This document shows positions 1 through 7,898 of a stretch of 64,000 nt of DNA, in pieces. The notes beneath the pieces were generated by a model, which saw only the letters and a list, made by a program, of their open reading frames with translations, was not told the origin of the DNA and did no database searches. Every line of letters starts with the position of its first letter. Position 1 is the stretch's first letter. A program made the position numbers and the translations under genes. The stretch is from Melioribacteraceae bacterium (GTDB lineage: Bacteria > Bacteroidota > Ignavibacteria > Ignavibacteriales > Melioribacteraceae). The stretch is taken from NCBI GenBank assembly GCA_021647785.1, contig JAKIUC010000009.1:24668-88667 (forward strand), written 5' to 3'.

Positions 1-857
1 GAAACATACTTTTTTTTGAACTTACTATTTGTCAACTCACTTACACTTTTTAATTCTATCTCTCTATTTTCACCTTGTTTGAATTCTTTAATTTTTGTTG
101 TTGTTGAAAATTTTTGATTCCATGGACAAACCTCTTGACAAATATCACATCCAAAAATCCAACCGTTAAATTTATTTTTAAATTCTGTAGGAATCTCACC
201 TTTGTTCTCAATTGTTAAATTTGAAATGCAACGATTTGCATCAACAATATATGGCTCAACAATAGCATCGGTTGGGCAAGCATCAATACAAGCATTACAT
301 TTTCCGCAATGGTCTGTTACAATTTTGCTTGCTATTAAATTGTAATTAGTAATAACTGTTGCAATAAAAAACCAGCTTCCAATTTTTGAATTAATAATGT
401 TAGAATGTTTACCTTGCCAACCTAACCCAGCACGCACTGCCCATGCTTTATCCATCACAGGACCAGTATCAACATAACTTTTTGCTTCAAAACTGCTATC
501 AATTATTTTTAATTCGGATATTAATTCATCAAGTTTATCCCACATAATAAAGTGGTAATCCTTTCCCAAAGCAAAACGTGAGACCTTCCCCTTATCTATA
601 TTATTCGAGTACTCACCTTCAACAAAATAATTAAGCCCAAGTGAAATTATAGATTTTGCATTGGGAAGAATTTTTCTAACATCTTCTCGCTTATCAAAAT
701 TTCTCTCCATATAACTCATGTTGGATTGATACCCATTGGAGAGCCAGTTTTTTAATCCCTTTGTTTCACTAACCATTAGTGTAGCCTTAGAAAATCCAAT
801 TAGATCGAAGCCAAGTTCTCTTGCTTTCCCTTCAACTATTTCGTTTGTGATTTTCAT
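1..857 (-). CDS. queG: Epoxyqueuosine reductase QueG (C-terminus beyond left edge)
   Basis: Reduces epoxyqueuosine to queuosine in tRNA, the last step of queuosine synthesis, using cobalamin and two [4Fe-4S] clusters in the cytoplasm. I translated the minus strand from the ATG at 855-857; about 285 residues are visible and the frame stays open to the window edge. The family's ferredoxin-like segment is clear (CGKCNACIDACPTDAI), followed by an isolated Cys (NRCISN) and the second cysteine group (GCDICQEVCPWN). The N-terminal half (ARELGFDLIGFSKA, YVDTGPVMDKAWAVRAGLGW) also fits QueG. The missing part should be the C-terminal region, roughly 25-90 residues going by family length. No operon partner is seen upstream; the next minus-strand gene ends 181 bases away. 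Confidence 0.93.
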   Translation of the reverse strand, partial: MKITNEIVEGKARELGFDLIGFSKATLMVSETKGLKNWLSNGYQSNMSYMERNFDKREDVRKILPNAKSIISLGLNYFVEGEYSNNIDKGKVSRFALGKDYHFIMWDKLDELISELKIIDSSFEAKSYVDTGPVMDKAWAVRAGLGWQGKHSNIINSKIGSWFFIATVITNYNLIASKIVTDHCGKCNACIDACPTDAIVEPYIVDANRCISNLTIENKGEIPTEFKNKFNGWIFGCDICQEVCPWNQKFSTTTKIKEFKQGENREIELKSVSELTNSKFKKKYV

Positions 858-910
858 TTATTTTGTTTTAATCCAATATTTTAACAACTTAAAAACTCCT
901 GAGAATTCAT

Positions 911-925
911 AAAAGTTGGGCTTTT
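911..925. repeat. 15-nt motif shared with the palindrome near 62.9 kb
   Basis: AAAAGTTGGGCTTTT occurs here as a single half-site in the gap upstream of queG. The same 15 bases form both arms of an inverted repeat at 62861-62875 and 62941-62955. No matching arm is visible nearby, so it is not a hairpin terminator. It may be a remnant of a dispersed element or a chance AT-rich match. Confidence 0.35.
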
Positions 926-1038
926 TTATATCAATCTCAATGAAGAAGAATATGTTTTGCTGTTATTATTAGAACTAAGCCATTTATTGTAAAAAAAGTA
1001 AGTGTATTTCATCATCACAATCTAAAATATTTTCTATT

Positions 1039-1383
1039 CTAAAGATTCCAATTAAATTTCTTTCCATAAACCTTTACATATATATATTCATCAACAACCT
1101 TAACTTCATAGGTATCTAACTTGGCTCCAGCTTCTAACATTTTCCCATCCTTCAAATTAAAACCCCAACCATGTGCTGGACAAATAACACAGCCATCTTC
1201 AAGAAATCCATCGTGCATAATATTTGCTTTTTGGTGCGGGCAAATATTATTTAGGGCATATATATTTCCATCAACTTTAAAGAGTGCAATATCAATATCA
1301 TTTACCTTAAAGTGCTGACCTTCGTTCTCAATTAGTTTTGAATACTTACAGACTTTTTCAAAACCTTCTAACTCTTTTGTCAT
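1039..1383 (-). CDS. Rieske-type [2Fe-2S] ferredoxin (NirD/BphF-like)
   Basis: A 114-residue soluble Rieske protein. The two cluster-binding boxes are CPH (residues 48-50) and CPAH (68-71), separated by 17 residues, as in small Rieske ferredoxins and nitrite reductase small subunits. There is no signal peptide or membrane segment, so it should act in the cytoplasm as an electron carrier. Its ATG overlaps the stop of the upstream metallo-hydrolase by one base, so the two are almost certainly co-transcribed and probably translationally coupled. The redox partner cannot be told from the sequence; no oxygenase or nitrite reductase large subunit lies nearby. Confidence 0.85.
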   Translation of the reverse strand: MTKELEGFEKVCKYSKLIENEGQHFKVNDIDIALFKVDGNIYALNNICPHQKANIMHDGFLEDGCVICPAHGWGFNLKDGKMLEAGAKLDTYEVKVVDEYIYVKVYGKKFNWNL

Positions 1384-2228
1384 TAAATTACCTCGAAAGT
1401 TTTGTCAAAAATAAAGCCGCGCTCACCTATTTTTATAGTTCCAGCAGCAACTTTTGGATCATGCTCAAAAAATAGATGCCAATTTTCATCAACAGCTTTT
1501 TGTAATATTGTTTGTTTCTCTTTTAAAGTTTCAAGAGGGTTAAGGTCATATCCCATTATATATGGAGGCGATATATGACTTGATAGAGGAACTAAATCTG
1601 CACAATACAACATTGTGTTTGTTGAATCTGAAACCTTAACTAATTGCTGCGATGGCGTATGCCCATTAACTACAATCAGATTAATATTTTCATCAAATTG
1701 ATAATCTCCACTATATTGCTTCAATATTCCTTCTTCTGCAAGAGTTACAAATCTTTCATTAAAATAGCTTGCTTTATCTCTATCGCTTGGGTTAAGTGCC
1801 CATTCATACTGTCTTTGCTGAACATGATAAATTGCATTCGGAAATGCTGGAACTGGTTTACCATTTTCAAACAGAACAGCACCACCAATATGATCGAAAT
1901 GAAGGTGAGTTAGAATTACATCTGTAATTTCAGCAGGCTTAACTCCAACTTTTTCAAGAGCAGGAAGTAAATCGTGCTGTGAATAATCTATTCCATAAAT
2001 CCTTTCAAATTTTTCACTCCAATTTTTTCCAGAACCAGTGTCTATAAGGATTTTTTTATCTGAACTCAATAGAAGCATGTGGCGTGTTTTTAATTTAATT
2101 CTATTTTTTTCATCCGCTGGGCTACTTCGTTCCCATAATGGTTTTGGAATAACTCCAAACATAGCTCCACCATCTAAAAGTAACTCACCACTCTCTATTG
2201 TTTCTATTTTATATTTTCCAATTTCCAT
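1383..2228 (-). CDS. Metallo-beta-lactamase-fold hydrolase
   Basis: A 281-residue cytoplasmic MBL-fold protein. The metal-binding motif HLHFDH is at residues 108-113, a further metal His lies in GHTPSQQ, the bridging Asp in CADLVP and the last His in EHDPK. The layout resembles the lactonase/quorum-quenching-like and general MBL hydrolase groups; the substrate is unknown. The stop/start overlap with the downstream Rieske gene suggests that the two products act in one pathway, possibly a redox step tied to a hydrolysis, but that is inference. Confidence 0.85.
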   Translation of the reverse strand: MEIGKYKIETIESGELLLDGGAMFGVIPKPLWERSSPADEKNRIKLKTRHMLLLSSDKKILIDTGSGKNWSEKFERIYGIDYSQHDLLPALEKVGVKPAEITDVILTHLHFDHIGGAVLFENGKPVPAFPNAIYHVQQRQYEWALNPSDRDKASYFNERFVTLAEEGILKQYSGDYQFDENINLIVVNGHTPSQQLVKVSDSTNTMLYCADLVPLSSHISPPYIMGYDLNPLETLKEKQTILQKAVDENWHLFFEHDPKVAAGTIKIGERGFIFDKTFEVI

Positions 2229-2257
2229 TTTTTTCTTTCATATTATTTCAGACTATA

Positions 2258-2296
2258 AATAAAAAACCCAACTATGTATTCTAACATAATTGGGTT
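2258..2296 (-). terminator. Rho-independent terminator after the ferredoxin gene
   Basis: A hairpin with AACCCAACTATG and CATAATTGGGTT arms (one G-U pair) is followed on the minus strand by a T-run. It lies just past the stop of the ferredoxin gene. Confidence 0.75.
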
Positions 2297-2326
2297 ATAA
2301 TTTTACTAAATCTATAGACCAGAATT

Positions 2327-2599
2327 TTATTCTTCTTCTGGCACACAACAATCTACAGGACAAACAGCAACGCATTGTGGTTCGTCATGGTATCCTATAC
2401 ACTCTGTACATTTATCAGGCACAATGTAGAAAAACTCATCCGAATAAAAACCTGTTTTTCCAGAAGGTGATGGGTCACCTTCGCCACCAGTGGTACCATC
2501 CATTTCCCATTCTACACCAGCTTCATAAATTGCAGTATTCGGACATTCAGGTTCACAAGCTCCACAGTTGATGCAATCATCAGTAATCATTATTGCCAT
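2327..2599 (-). CDS. 2[4Fe-4S] ferredoxin, Chlorobi/YfhL type
   Basis: A 90-residue low-potential electron carrier. The first cluster motif is [12 protein letters not shown]. The second is [18 protein letters not shown], with the extra residues between the second and third cysteines that mark the Chlorobium/YfhL-type ferredoxins. The stretch between them (about residues 25-52) is longer than in clostridial ferredoxins and rich in Gly. Such ferredoxins serve pyruvate or 2-oxoglutarate oxidoreductases, but no such enzyme is in the window. It is monocistronic, followed by its own terminator. Confidence 0.9.
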   Translation of the reverse strand: MAIMITDDCINCGACEPECPNTAIYEAGVEWEMDGTTGGEGDPSPSGKTGFYSDEFFYIVPDKCTECIGYHDEPQCVAVCPVDCCVPEEE

Positions 2600-2744
2600 A
2601 ATTTTCTCCTAAGTTTTGTTAAGTATTTTGTTCAATAAAAGGAATTTTTGTTACTTCTAAATTAAAACTTTTTTAAGAAATAAATACAGATATTTGCTTA
2701 ATTATACTATTTATTTCTTCTCTAAACTTTCATAATATTCATTG

Positions 2745-3530
2745 TTACCAACCTCCACTGGCTCCACCGCCACCAAAGCCACCACCGCCACCGCTAAAAC
2801 CTCCGGAGAATCCACCACTACCACCACCAAAGCCACCACCGCTACGCCCACCACCGCCTAGTGCACCAAGTAAAAGCAAAGCTCCAAGTCCACCTTTATT
2901 TCTGCCAAAAACTAGAAAGATAATTATAAAAACTAAAAATCCCCATGGAAAACCTGTATCTTCATTTTCATTATTGTTTCTTTTTCTATCTCTTCTATAC
3001 TCCCCTTTGGTTGCTGCAATAAGTGAAGTAAGTCCAGCAATAACGCCAGAAAAGTAATCATCCTTTTTAAAATAGGGTGCAACTTCATTTCTGATAATTG
3101 AGCTTGCCAGTGCATCAGGTACTGCACCTTCAAGTCCGTATCCAACTTCTATTCTCATTTTTTTATCATTCTTTACTATGAGAAAGAGAATTCCATTATC
3201 ATTAGCTTTTGTACCTATTCCATTTTTTTCAGCAACTTCATTTGCATACATTTCCAACGGATAGCCATCGAGTGTGTTAATTATCAAAAATATAATTTGA
3301 TTAGATGAAACGTCATCAAACTTTCTTAGTTCATTATTTATTTGGTTCAATTTTGATTGTGGAATTGTATTAGTTAAATCATTTGCATATTGTTTTAACT
3401 GCGGTATTTCTGGTTGAGCTAATAGTTCACCGCTACCCATTGAAATGAAAAAGAGAATCAAGAAAACTCTATTCGTATTCACTAAAAACCATTTTATTAT
3501 ATTTATTTTTCGTCTAATCAAATTAACCAA
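2745..3530 (-). CDS. TPM-domain membrane protein (YgcG family) with Gly-rich tail
   Basis: 261 residues: an N-terminal signal or anchor segment (about 15-38), an extracytoplasmic TPM domain (about 40-180, with SNQIIFLIINTLDG, GILFLIVKNDKKMRIEVGYG and FKKDDYFSGVIAGL), a membrane segment (FPWGFLVFIIIFLVFG), then a tail of nearly pure Gly/Ser/Phe. The family's function is poorly defined; TPM domains have been linked to phosphatase activity and photosystem II repair in phototrophs. It directly follows LemA (adjacent stop and start), a pairing seen in many bacteria. Confidence 0.85.
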   Translation of the reverse strand: MVNLIRRKINIIKWFLVNTNRVFLILFFISMGSGELLAQPEIPQLKQYANDLTNTIPQSKLNQINNELRKFDDVSSNQIIFLIINTLDGYPLEMYANEVAEKNGIGTKANDNGILFLIVKNDKKMRIEVGYGLEGAVPDALASSIIRNEVAPYFKKDDYFSGVIAGLTSLIAATKGEYRRDRKRNNNENEDTGFPWGFLVFIIIFLVFGRNKGGLGALLLLGALGGGGRSGGGFGGGSGGFSGGFSGGGGGFGGGGASGGW

Positions 3531-4136
3531 CTAAAATTCAACTTTAGGTGCAACGTCAGAACCTTCAATTGCATTAAAATATTCTTTTTGAGTAAACCCA
3601 GTAATACCAGCAATTATGTTAGCAGGGAATTTTCTGATTGTAGTATTGAACCCTTGTACAGCTTGGTTAAACTTTCTTCGTTCAACAGATATTCTATTTT
3701 CAGTACCTTCCAACTGTGCTTGAAGTTGAAGAAAATTTTGATTTGCTTTTAGATCCGGATACTTCTCAACAGTTACTAACAAACGAGAAAGTGCCGAGCC
3801 AAGATTACTTTGTGCAGCTTGAAATTTTTGAAATGCTTGCGGGTTATTCAACATATCGGAACTAACGTTTATATTATTTACTTTTGAACGGGCTTCCGTT
3901 ACAGCTAAAAATGTCTCTTGCTCGTGTGTAGCGTAGCCTTTAACAGTATTTACTAAATTTGGAATTAAATCAACACGTCTTTGATATTGATTCTCTACTT
4001 GACTCCAAGATTGCGTTACCTGCTCTTCTAATGTTACAAGTGAATTATAATGCCCAACAAACCAGCTAATAGTCATCACAAATATTAGAACAATTACACC
4101 AAGAACTCCTAATCCAATTTTTACACCTTTTGTCAT
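3531..4136 (-). CDS. lemA: LemA family protein
   Basis: 201 residues with one N-terminal membrane anchor (about 6-28) and a helical extracytoplasmic domain. The family signature runs through SLVTLEEQVTQSWSQVENQY, RRVDLIPNLVNTVKGYATHE and RRKFNQAVQGFNT. LemA proteins are anchored four-helix bundles of unknown biochemical role, usually found next to TPM-domain proteins, as here with no gap. The pair is probably a two-gene transcription unit. Confidence 0.9.
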   Translation of the reverse strand: MTKGVKIGLGVLGVIVLIFVMTISWFVGHYNSLVTLEEQVTQSWSQVENQYQRRVDLIPNLVNTVKGYATHEQETFLAVTEARSKVNNINVSSDMLNNPQAFQKFQAAQSNLGSALSRLLVTVEKYPDLKANQNFLQLQAQLEGTENRISVERRKFNQAVQGFNTTIRKFPANIIAGITGFTQKEYFNAIEGSDVAPKVEF

Positions 4137-4197
4137 TTATTACTCCATAATATTTATTTTTTTATAGTATTAAAGATAGCAATATTTCCTAAATATT

Positions 4198-5028
4198 TTA
4201 TGGCTTTTCTCCAAAGTACTCTTTTGATAAGTATTTATAAGCCTTATTGGATATTTTTTTATTCTCATCAATCGCAAATTTTTCTGCATTTTGAAAATTC
4301 CCCCTGTAGAAGCGTGCCCAGAGAAGCCCTCCTATTAAAATTCCCTCAACAGCTCTTTCAGTAATGAATGCATTTATTGTTAAATATCCCCACAAAACAT
4401 TCCAGCCGAGAGAGAGAATTCCAGAAATATAATTACCAGTATAAAATTGCCCTGCACCAGGAATAATTAGGGATGACATCTTTGCAAATGTAATGGAATA
4501 CTTTTCTAATTCAACTTTATCGGAAATAATTTTTAATGGATGGTCATATTCAATCTTTGCAAATTCAATTGAAGCTAAGTCCCAATTATCTGCCATTATA
4601 TAAGCCCACCCTCGCCAATAATTAATTACTGATGTCTCTATTACACCAGCATAATTGGATTGCAAATTATTCAAACTTCTTAATGCTTCCGGAATAGTTC
4701 TTCTAAGAATGTTAATCCTAACTATTTTCAATTCAGCATTGATGATTCCCGATTCATCAGTACAATTATTTCTAACAATTGTAAAATGCTTTATAGCATC
4801 ACTATACTTTGCACCAACTTTGTATGCCTCAGCAATATTCAAGTTTGCATCGTATTTATAATTATTTAGCTTATCAAAATAGAGTAACCGCTTGTATTCT
4901 GTTATTGCATCATAATAATTTTCAATCCCAAACAAGGAATCCGCATAATGTTTTTGCTCATCCAATGTTTGAGCAATTATAAATATAGAAATATTAAAAA
5001 GAAATATATTAATTAATAATATCTTCAT
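4198..5028 (-). CDS. TPR-type exported protein with DUF5683-like membrane domain
   Basis: 276 residues: signal peptide (about 1-19), TPR-like helices (about 25-165), then a membrane region beginning with PGAGQFYTGN and continuing through GILSLGWNVLWGYLTINAF. The PGxGxxYxGxxxxG motif followed by hydrophobic helices is typical of DUF5683/TM2-like membrane proteins. It is a paralogue of the gene immediately upstream (2-base gap), with the same order of parts. The function is unknown; the association with a YidD-like protein hints at envelope protein handling, which is inference. Confidence 0.6.
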   Translation of the reverse strand: MKILLINIFLFNISIFIIAQTLDEQKHYADSLFGIENYYDAITEYKRLLYFDKLNNYKYDANLNIAEAYKVGAKYSDAIKHFTIVRNNCTDESGIINAELKIVRINILRRTIPEALRSLNNLQSNYAGVIETSVINYWRGWAYIMADNWDLASIEFAKIEYDHPLKIISDKVELEKYSITFAKMSSLIIPGAGQFYTGNYISGILSLGWNVLWGYLTINAFITERAVEGILIGGLLWARFYRGNFQNAEKFAIDENKKISNKAYKYLSKEYFGEKP

Positions 5029-5030
5029 GT

Positions 5031-5909
5031 TTAATCACATAAATATTTTGGAATTGGAATAAACTGGTCTCGCTCATTTAAATAGAACTTAACTTTATTA
5101 TTGAAATTAAATTTTATTCCGGCATTATAATTCTGTACAGCGGTAGCTGAGCCATAAATATTCCCGGAATAGAAAAATGCAGCAATAGATGCATAGAGCC
5201 ACCCACTCGCAGTATGATTATTCTGAAATTTATCTACTGCGAGATAAGTAAATAATCCCGTTAATAAAAATGCTGTGATTCCATCACCAACCTCGTTAGC
5301 ATATATTTTACCAAGCCCTGGGACTAATGCTGACATAATAGCTGCCTTTGTTGGATTTTTGTATGGCGGCTTAATTTTCCAATCGTAATATTCAGAAATT
5401 CTATTTCTCTCTTCACCATTAAAGTGTGATAAATAAACCGACTTTTCAGGGAGTAGTGAACTATCCAGCAATAGCGAATAGTTATATAGCTTTGATAATT
5501 TTTGAGACTCCCCCATTGTAATAAAGTAAACATTAATTTGATCACGAAGAATATTGTAATCTCCAATTTGATAAAACGAACGGATGCTCTCTAACTTTGC
5601 AAGTTTGTTTAAGTAAATATCTGCTTCAATTTTTTGAAATTCATATATTGACTTATCAAATTGCCCCATCCGATAATAGGAAGTTGCAATTTTGAACTGA
5701 AGTGAATCATTCCATTCACTTGATAACACAGACTTAAACTCATCAATAGCGCGGAGATAATCTCCTTCACAAAAAAGATAATTCCCGAATGCAGTTCTAT
5801 TACTGGAGTTAAAGAGATTATCTAGTTCTTGAGAAAATAAATTATTAATTCCGATTAAAGTAAATAGTATAAATAAATAAGTGGTTAGTTTTAATACATT
5901 GGCAATCAT
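5031..5909 (-). CDS. TPR-type exported protein with DUF5683-like membrane domain (paralogue)
   Basis: 292 residues with an N-terminal hydrophobic signal (about 8-26), TPR-like helices (FCEGDYLRAIDEFKSVL, SYYRMGQFDKSIYEF), and a membrane part starting MSALVPGLGKIYANEVGDG followed by two hydrophobic helices. The layout matches its downstream neighbour, so the two probably arose by tandem duplication or work as a pair. Its ATG directly abuts the stop codon of the YidD-like gene, so it is translated as part of the same operon. The biochemical role is unknown. Confidence 0.6.
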   Translation of the reverse strand: MIANVLKLTTYLFILFTLIGINNLFSQELDNLFNSSNRTAFGNYLFCEGDYLRAIDEFKSVLSSEWNDSLQFKIATSYYRMGQFDKSIYEFQKIEADIYLNKLAKLESIRSFYQIGDYNILRDQINVYFITMGESQKLSKLYNYSLLLDSSLLPEKSVYLSHFNGEERNRISEYYDWKIKPPYKNPTKAAIMSALVPGLGKIYANEVGDGITAFLLTGLFTYLAVDKFQNNHTASGWLYASIAAFFYSGNIYGSATAVQNYNAGIKFNFNNKVKFYLNERDQFIPIPKYLCD

Positions 5910-6347
5910 CTAATTAACTAACTTTTCTATAGAATAGAAAATAATTGTAGAGTCGTGCAATTGATAATTTTCTGTCGGGTCATACAATTTACCTGAAACA
6001 TGAGTGGGATAGTGTTCATGCGATTTAAAAAGATTAGAGTCTCGTGTGAATCTATCTGCAAACATCAGTGTTCCCTTAACAAAATTTGTTCTGCTAACAG
6101 CTTCTACAAAAAACGAAGAACACGTTGGATAGAATGGACAATTATTACCATCCAAATCAGATATTAAAAATGAATAGCCATCCTTTAGTAACGTCAATGG
6201 GGAAGATGAAGTCTCAGAATTGTAATTATCTTCAACCCCTTCTATTTCAAGGGAATAATCGACTTCAGCTTTTCCCCAACGAATCCAATCGGTTTGCGCT
6301 ATAGTTAAATTAGTAAAAATAATAATTATGAAAAGAACAATTTTCAT
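5910..6347 (-). CDS. Exported YidD-like protein
   Basis: 145 residues. The centre carries the YidD core (NNCPFYPTCSSFFVEAV, then GTLMFADRFTRD), close to the family pattern of C-x-F-x-P-T-C-S and a downstream R-x2-R/D. Ordinary YidD is about 70-90 residues, has no cleaved signal and helps YidC at the inner face of the membrane. This one begins with a good signal peptide (KIVLFIIIIFTNLTIAQ), has a roughly 40-residue spacer, and extends past the core, so it should be exported. It overlaps the DUF2442 gene by one base and abuts a TPR/membrane gene. Function is inferred only from family resemblance. Confidence 0.6.
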   Translation of the reverse strand: MKIVLFIIIIFTNLTIAQTDWIRWGKAEVDYSLEIEGVEDNYNSETSSSPLTLLKDGYSFLISDLDGNNCPFYPTCSSFFVEAVSRTNFVKGTLMFADRFTRDSNLFKSHEHYPTHVSGKLYDPTENYQLHDSTIIFYSIEKLVN

Positions 6348-6622
6348 TAGTCATCCATTGATAATCCAAGACCAGCCATTTGTTTCTTTAAATCTAATAT
6401 TCCATACATCGCATTTTTACAAAGTTCTATATTTCCATTTACAATTATATCGCCAGATTTCTCATCAAGTTTTGCATCTTCAATAATGTCTTCTTTGCAT
6501 AGTTCAGCAAACTGCTTTCGCGTTGATATTTTTTCAAGTGAGATTTTCCCTTGCATTCCATCTGCGTACTTTACAAATATTTTCTTTTCCGGAAGTGTTT
6601 TATATTCTATAATTTTTCTCAT
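6347..6622 (-). CDS. DUF2442 domain protein
   Basis: 91 residues resembling DUF2442: KIFVKYADGMQGKISLEKI, then a short acidic middle, GDIIVNGNIELC, and a C-terminal helix. Members are small cytoplasmic proteins, often near toxin-antitoxin or regulatory genes; no activity is established. It lies 2 bases after the acyl-CoA dehydrogenase stop and overlaps the next gene by one base, so it belongs to this operon. Confidence 0.6.
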   Translation of the reverse strand: MRKIIEYKTLPEKKIFVKYADGMQGKISLEKISTRKQFAELCKEDIIEDAKLDEKSGDIIVNGNIELCKNAMYGILDLKKQMAGLGLSMDD

Positions 6623-6624
6623 AT

Positions 6625-7767
6625 TTAATCTCTCAGTAACAGACGACCAATAACAATCCTTTGAATTTCTGATGTACCTTCATAAATTTCTGTAATTTTT
6701 GCATCACGTAAAAATCTCTCAACTTGATATTCCCTTACGTAACCGTAGCCACCATGTATTTGAATAGCTTCGAGAGCATTATTTGTTGCTGCCTCTGAAG
6801 CAAACAACTTTGCCATTGATGCTTCCTTAATATACGACTTCCCTTCATCTTTAAATCCGGCAGCCTGTAATGTTAATAGCCTTGCAGCTTCTGCACGTGT
6901 TGCCATATCAGCAATTTTAAATTGAATAGCTTGATGATTTGCAATTTCAGTTCCAAAAGTTTTTCTCTCTTTTGCATATTTTATTGAGAACTCTACAGAA
7001 GCCTGAGCAATACCAACGGCTTGCGAAGCAATTCCATAGCGCCCGCCATTAAGCGTATTCATTGCAAAGTTAAATCCTTTTCCAACTTCCCATATAATGT
7101 TCTCCTCCGGAATTCTACAATCAGTAAAAATAAGCGAGCAAGTATCAGAGCTTCTTATGCCAAGTTTATCTTCGTGAACACCATGCTCAAAACCTGGAGT
7201 TCCTTTCTCAATAATAAATGCAGTAATTCCATGATGCTTTTTCTCTTTATCAGTCTGTGCCATCACTATATAATAATCAGCAGATTCACCATTAGTAATC
7301 CAATTTTTAATTCCGTTTATTATCCAATGGTCACCATCTTTTACTGCCGTAGTTTGCTGCTGTGTTGCGTCACTTCCTGCCTCTGGCTCCGAAAGTGCAA
7401 ATGCCCCAAGTTTATCACCACGTGCAAGTGGCTTTAGGTATTTCTCTTTAAGAAACTCAGACCCCCATTTCTCAATACCAAAAGTAACAAGGGAATTATT
7501 TACCGACATAATAACACCAACTGATGCATCAACCTTAGATATTTCCATCATCGCTAAACAATAACTTACAGTATCCATTCCAGCACCGTCGTACATAGGG
7601 TCAACCATCATACCCATTAATCCGAGTTCTCCCATTTTCTTAATAATCTCTGTAGGGAATTCTTCATTCTTATCCCTTTCAATTGCAGATGGAGCAATCT
7701 CAGCTTGGGCAAAATCGCGTGCCATTTCCTGAATCATTTCTTGCTCGTCTGTAAGCGTAAATTTCAT
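6625..7767 (-). CDS. Acyl-CoA dehydrogenase, short-chain type
   Basis: 380 residues, the normal length for a soluble FAD-dependent acyl-CoA dehydrogenase. It oxidises acyl-CoA to 2-enoyl-CoA and passes electrons to electron-transfer flavoprotein. Family hallmarks: AFALSEPEAGSDA (FAD/substrate site), GIKNWITNG, GGRYGIASQAVGIAQ, YAKERKTFG, and the C-terminal IYEGTSEIQRIVIGR in which the Glu of YEGTSE is the catalytic base of short- and medium-chain enzymes. No ETF or enoyl-CoA hydratase is adjacent; instead it heads an operon with small envelope proteins. It is the first gene of the unit, with a promoter expected in the 130-bp gap shared with rlmN. Confidence 0.93.
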   Translation of the reverse strand: MKFTLTDEQEMIQEMARDFAQAEIAPSAIERDKNEEFPTEIIKKMGELGLMGMMVDPMYDGAGMDTVSYCLAMMEISKVDASVGVIMSVNNSLVTFGIEKWGSEFLKEKYLKPLARGDKLGAFALSEPEAGSDATQQQTTAVKDGDHWIINGIKNWITNGESADYYIVMAQTDKEKKHHGITAFIIEKGTPGFEHGVHEDKLGIRSSDTCSLIFTDCRIPEENIIWEVGKGFNFAMNTLNGGRYGIASQAVGIAQASVEFSIKYAKERKTFGTEIANHQAIQFKIADMATRAEAARLLTLQAAGFKDEGKSYIKEASMAKLFASEAATNNALEAIQIHGGYGYVREYQVERFLRDAKITEIYEGTSEIQRIVIGRLLLRD

Positions 7768-7883
7768 AATTGTGTCCTTTAATTTTTATACTCCAATTAA
7801 AACTAATTATTCCATATTTTAATATCAATATATGATTTAGATAAATGTAGTAAATTTTCATTTTCTTCATTATTAATTTAATT

Positions 7884-7898
7884 ATTATATTGCAGCTA
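7884..7898 (+). promoter_or_regulatory. Candidate promoter box before rlmN
   Basis: ATTATATTGCAGCTA ends on the A of the rlmN ATG. The same box with one change occurs in front of galE on the other strand. The TATATTG core resembles the Bacteroidota -7 element (TAnnTTTG), but if it is one, the transcript would be nearly leaderless. Confidence 0.3.

Noticed and set aside
911..925. Rho-independent terminator near 0.9 kb
   Set aside because: The CCCAAC arm that should pair with the GTTGGG motif is missing, so no stem can form.
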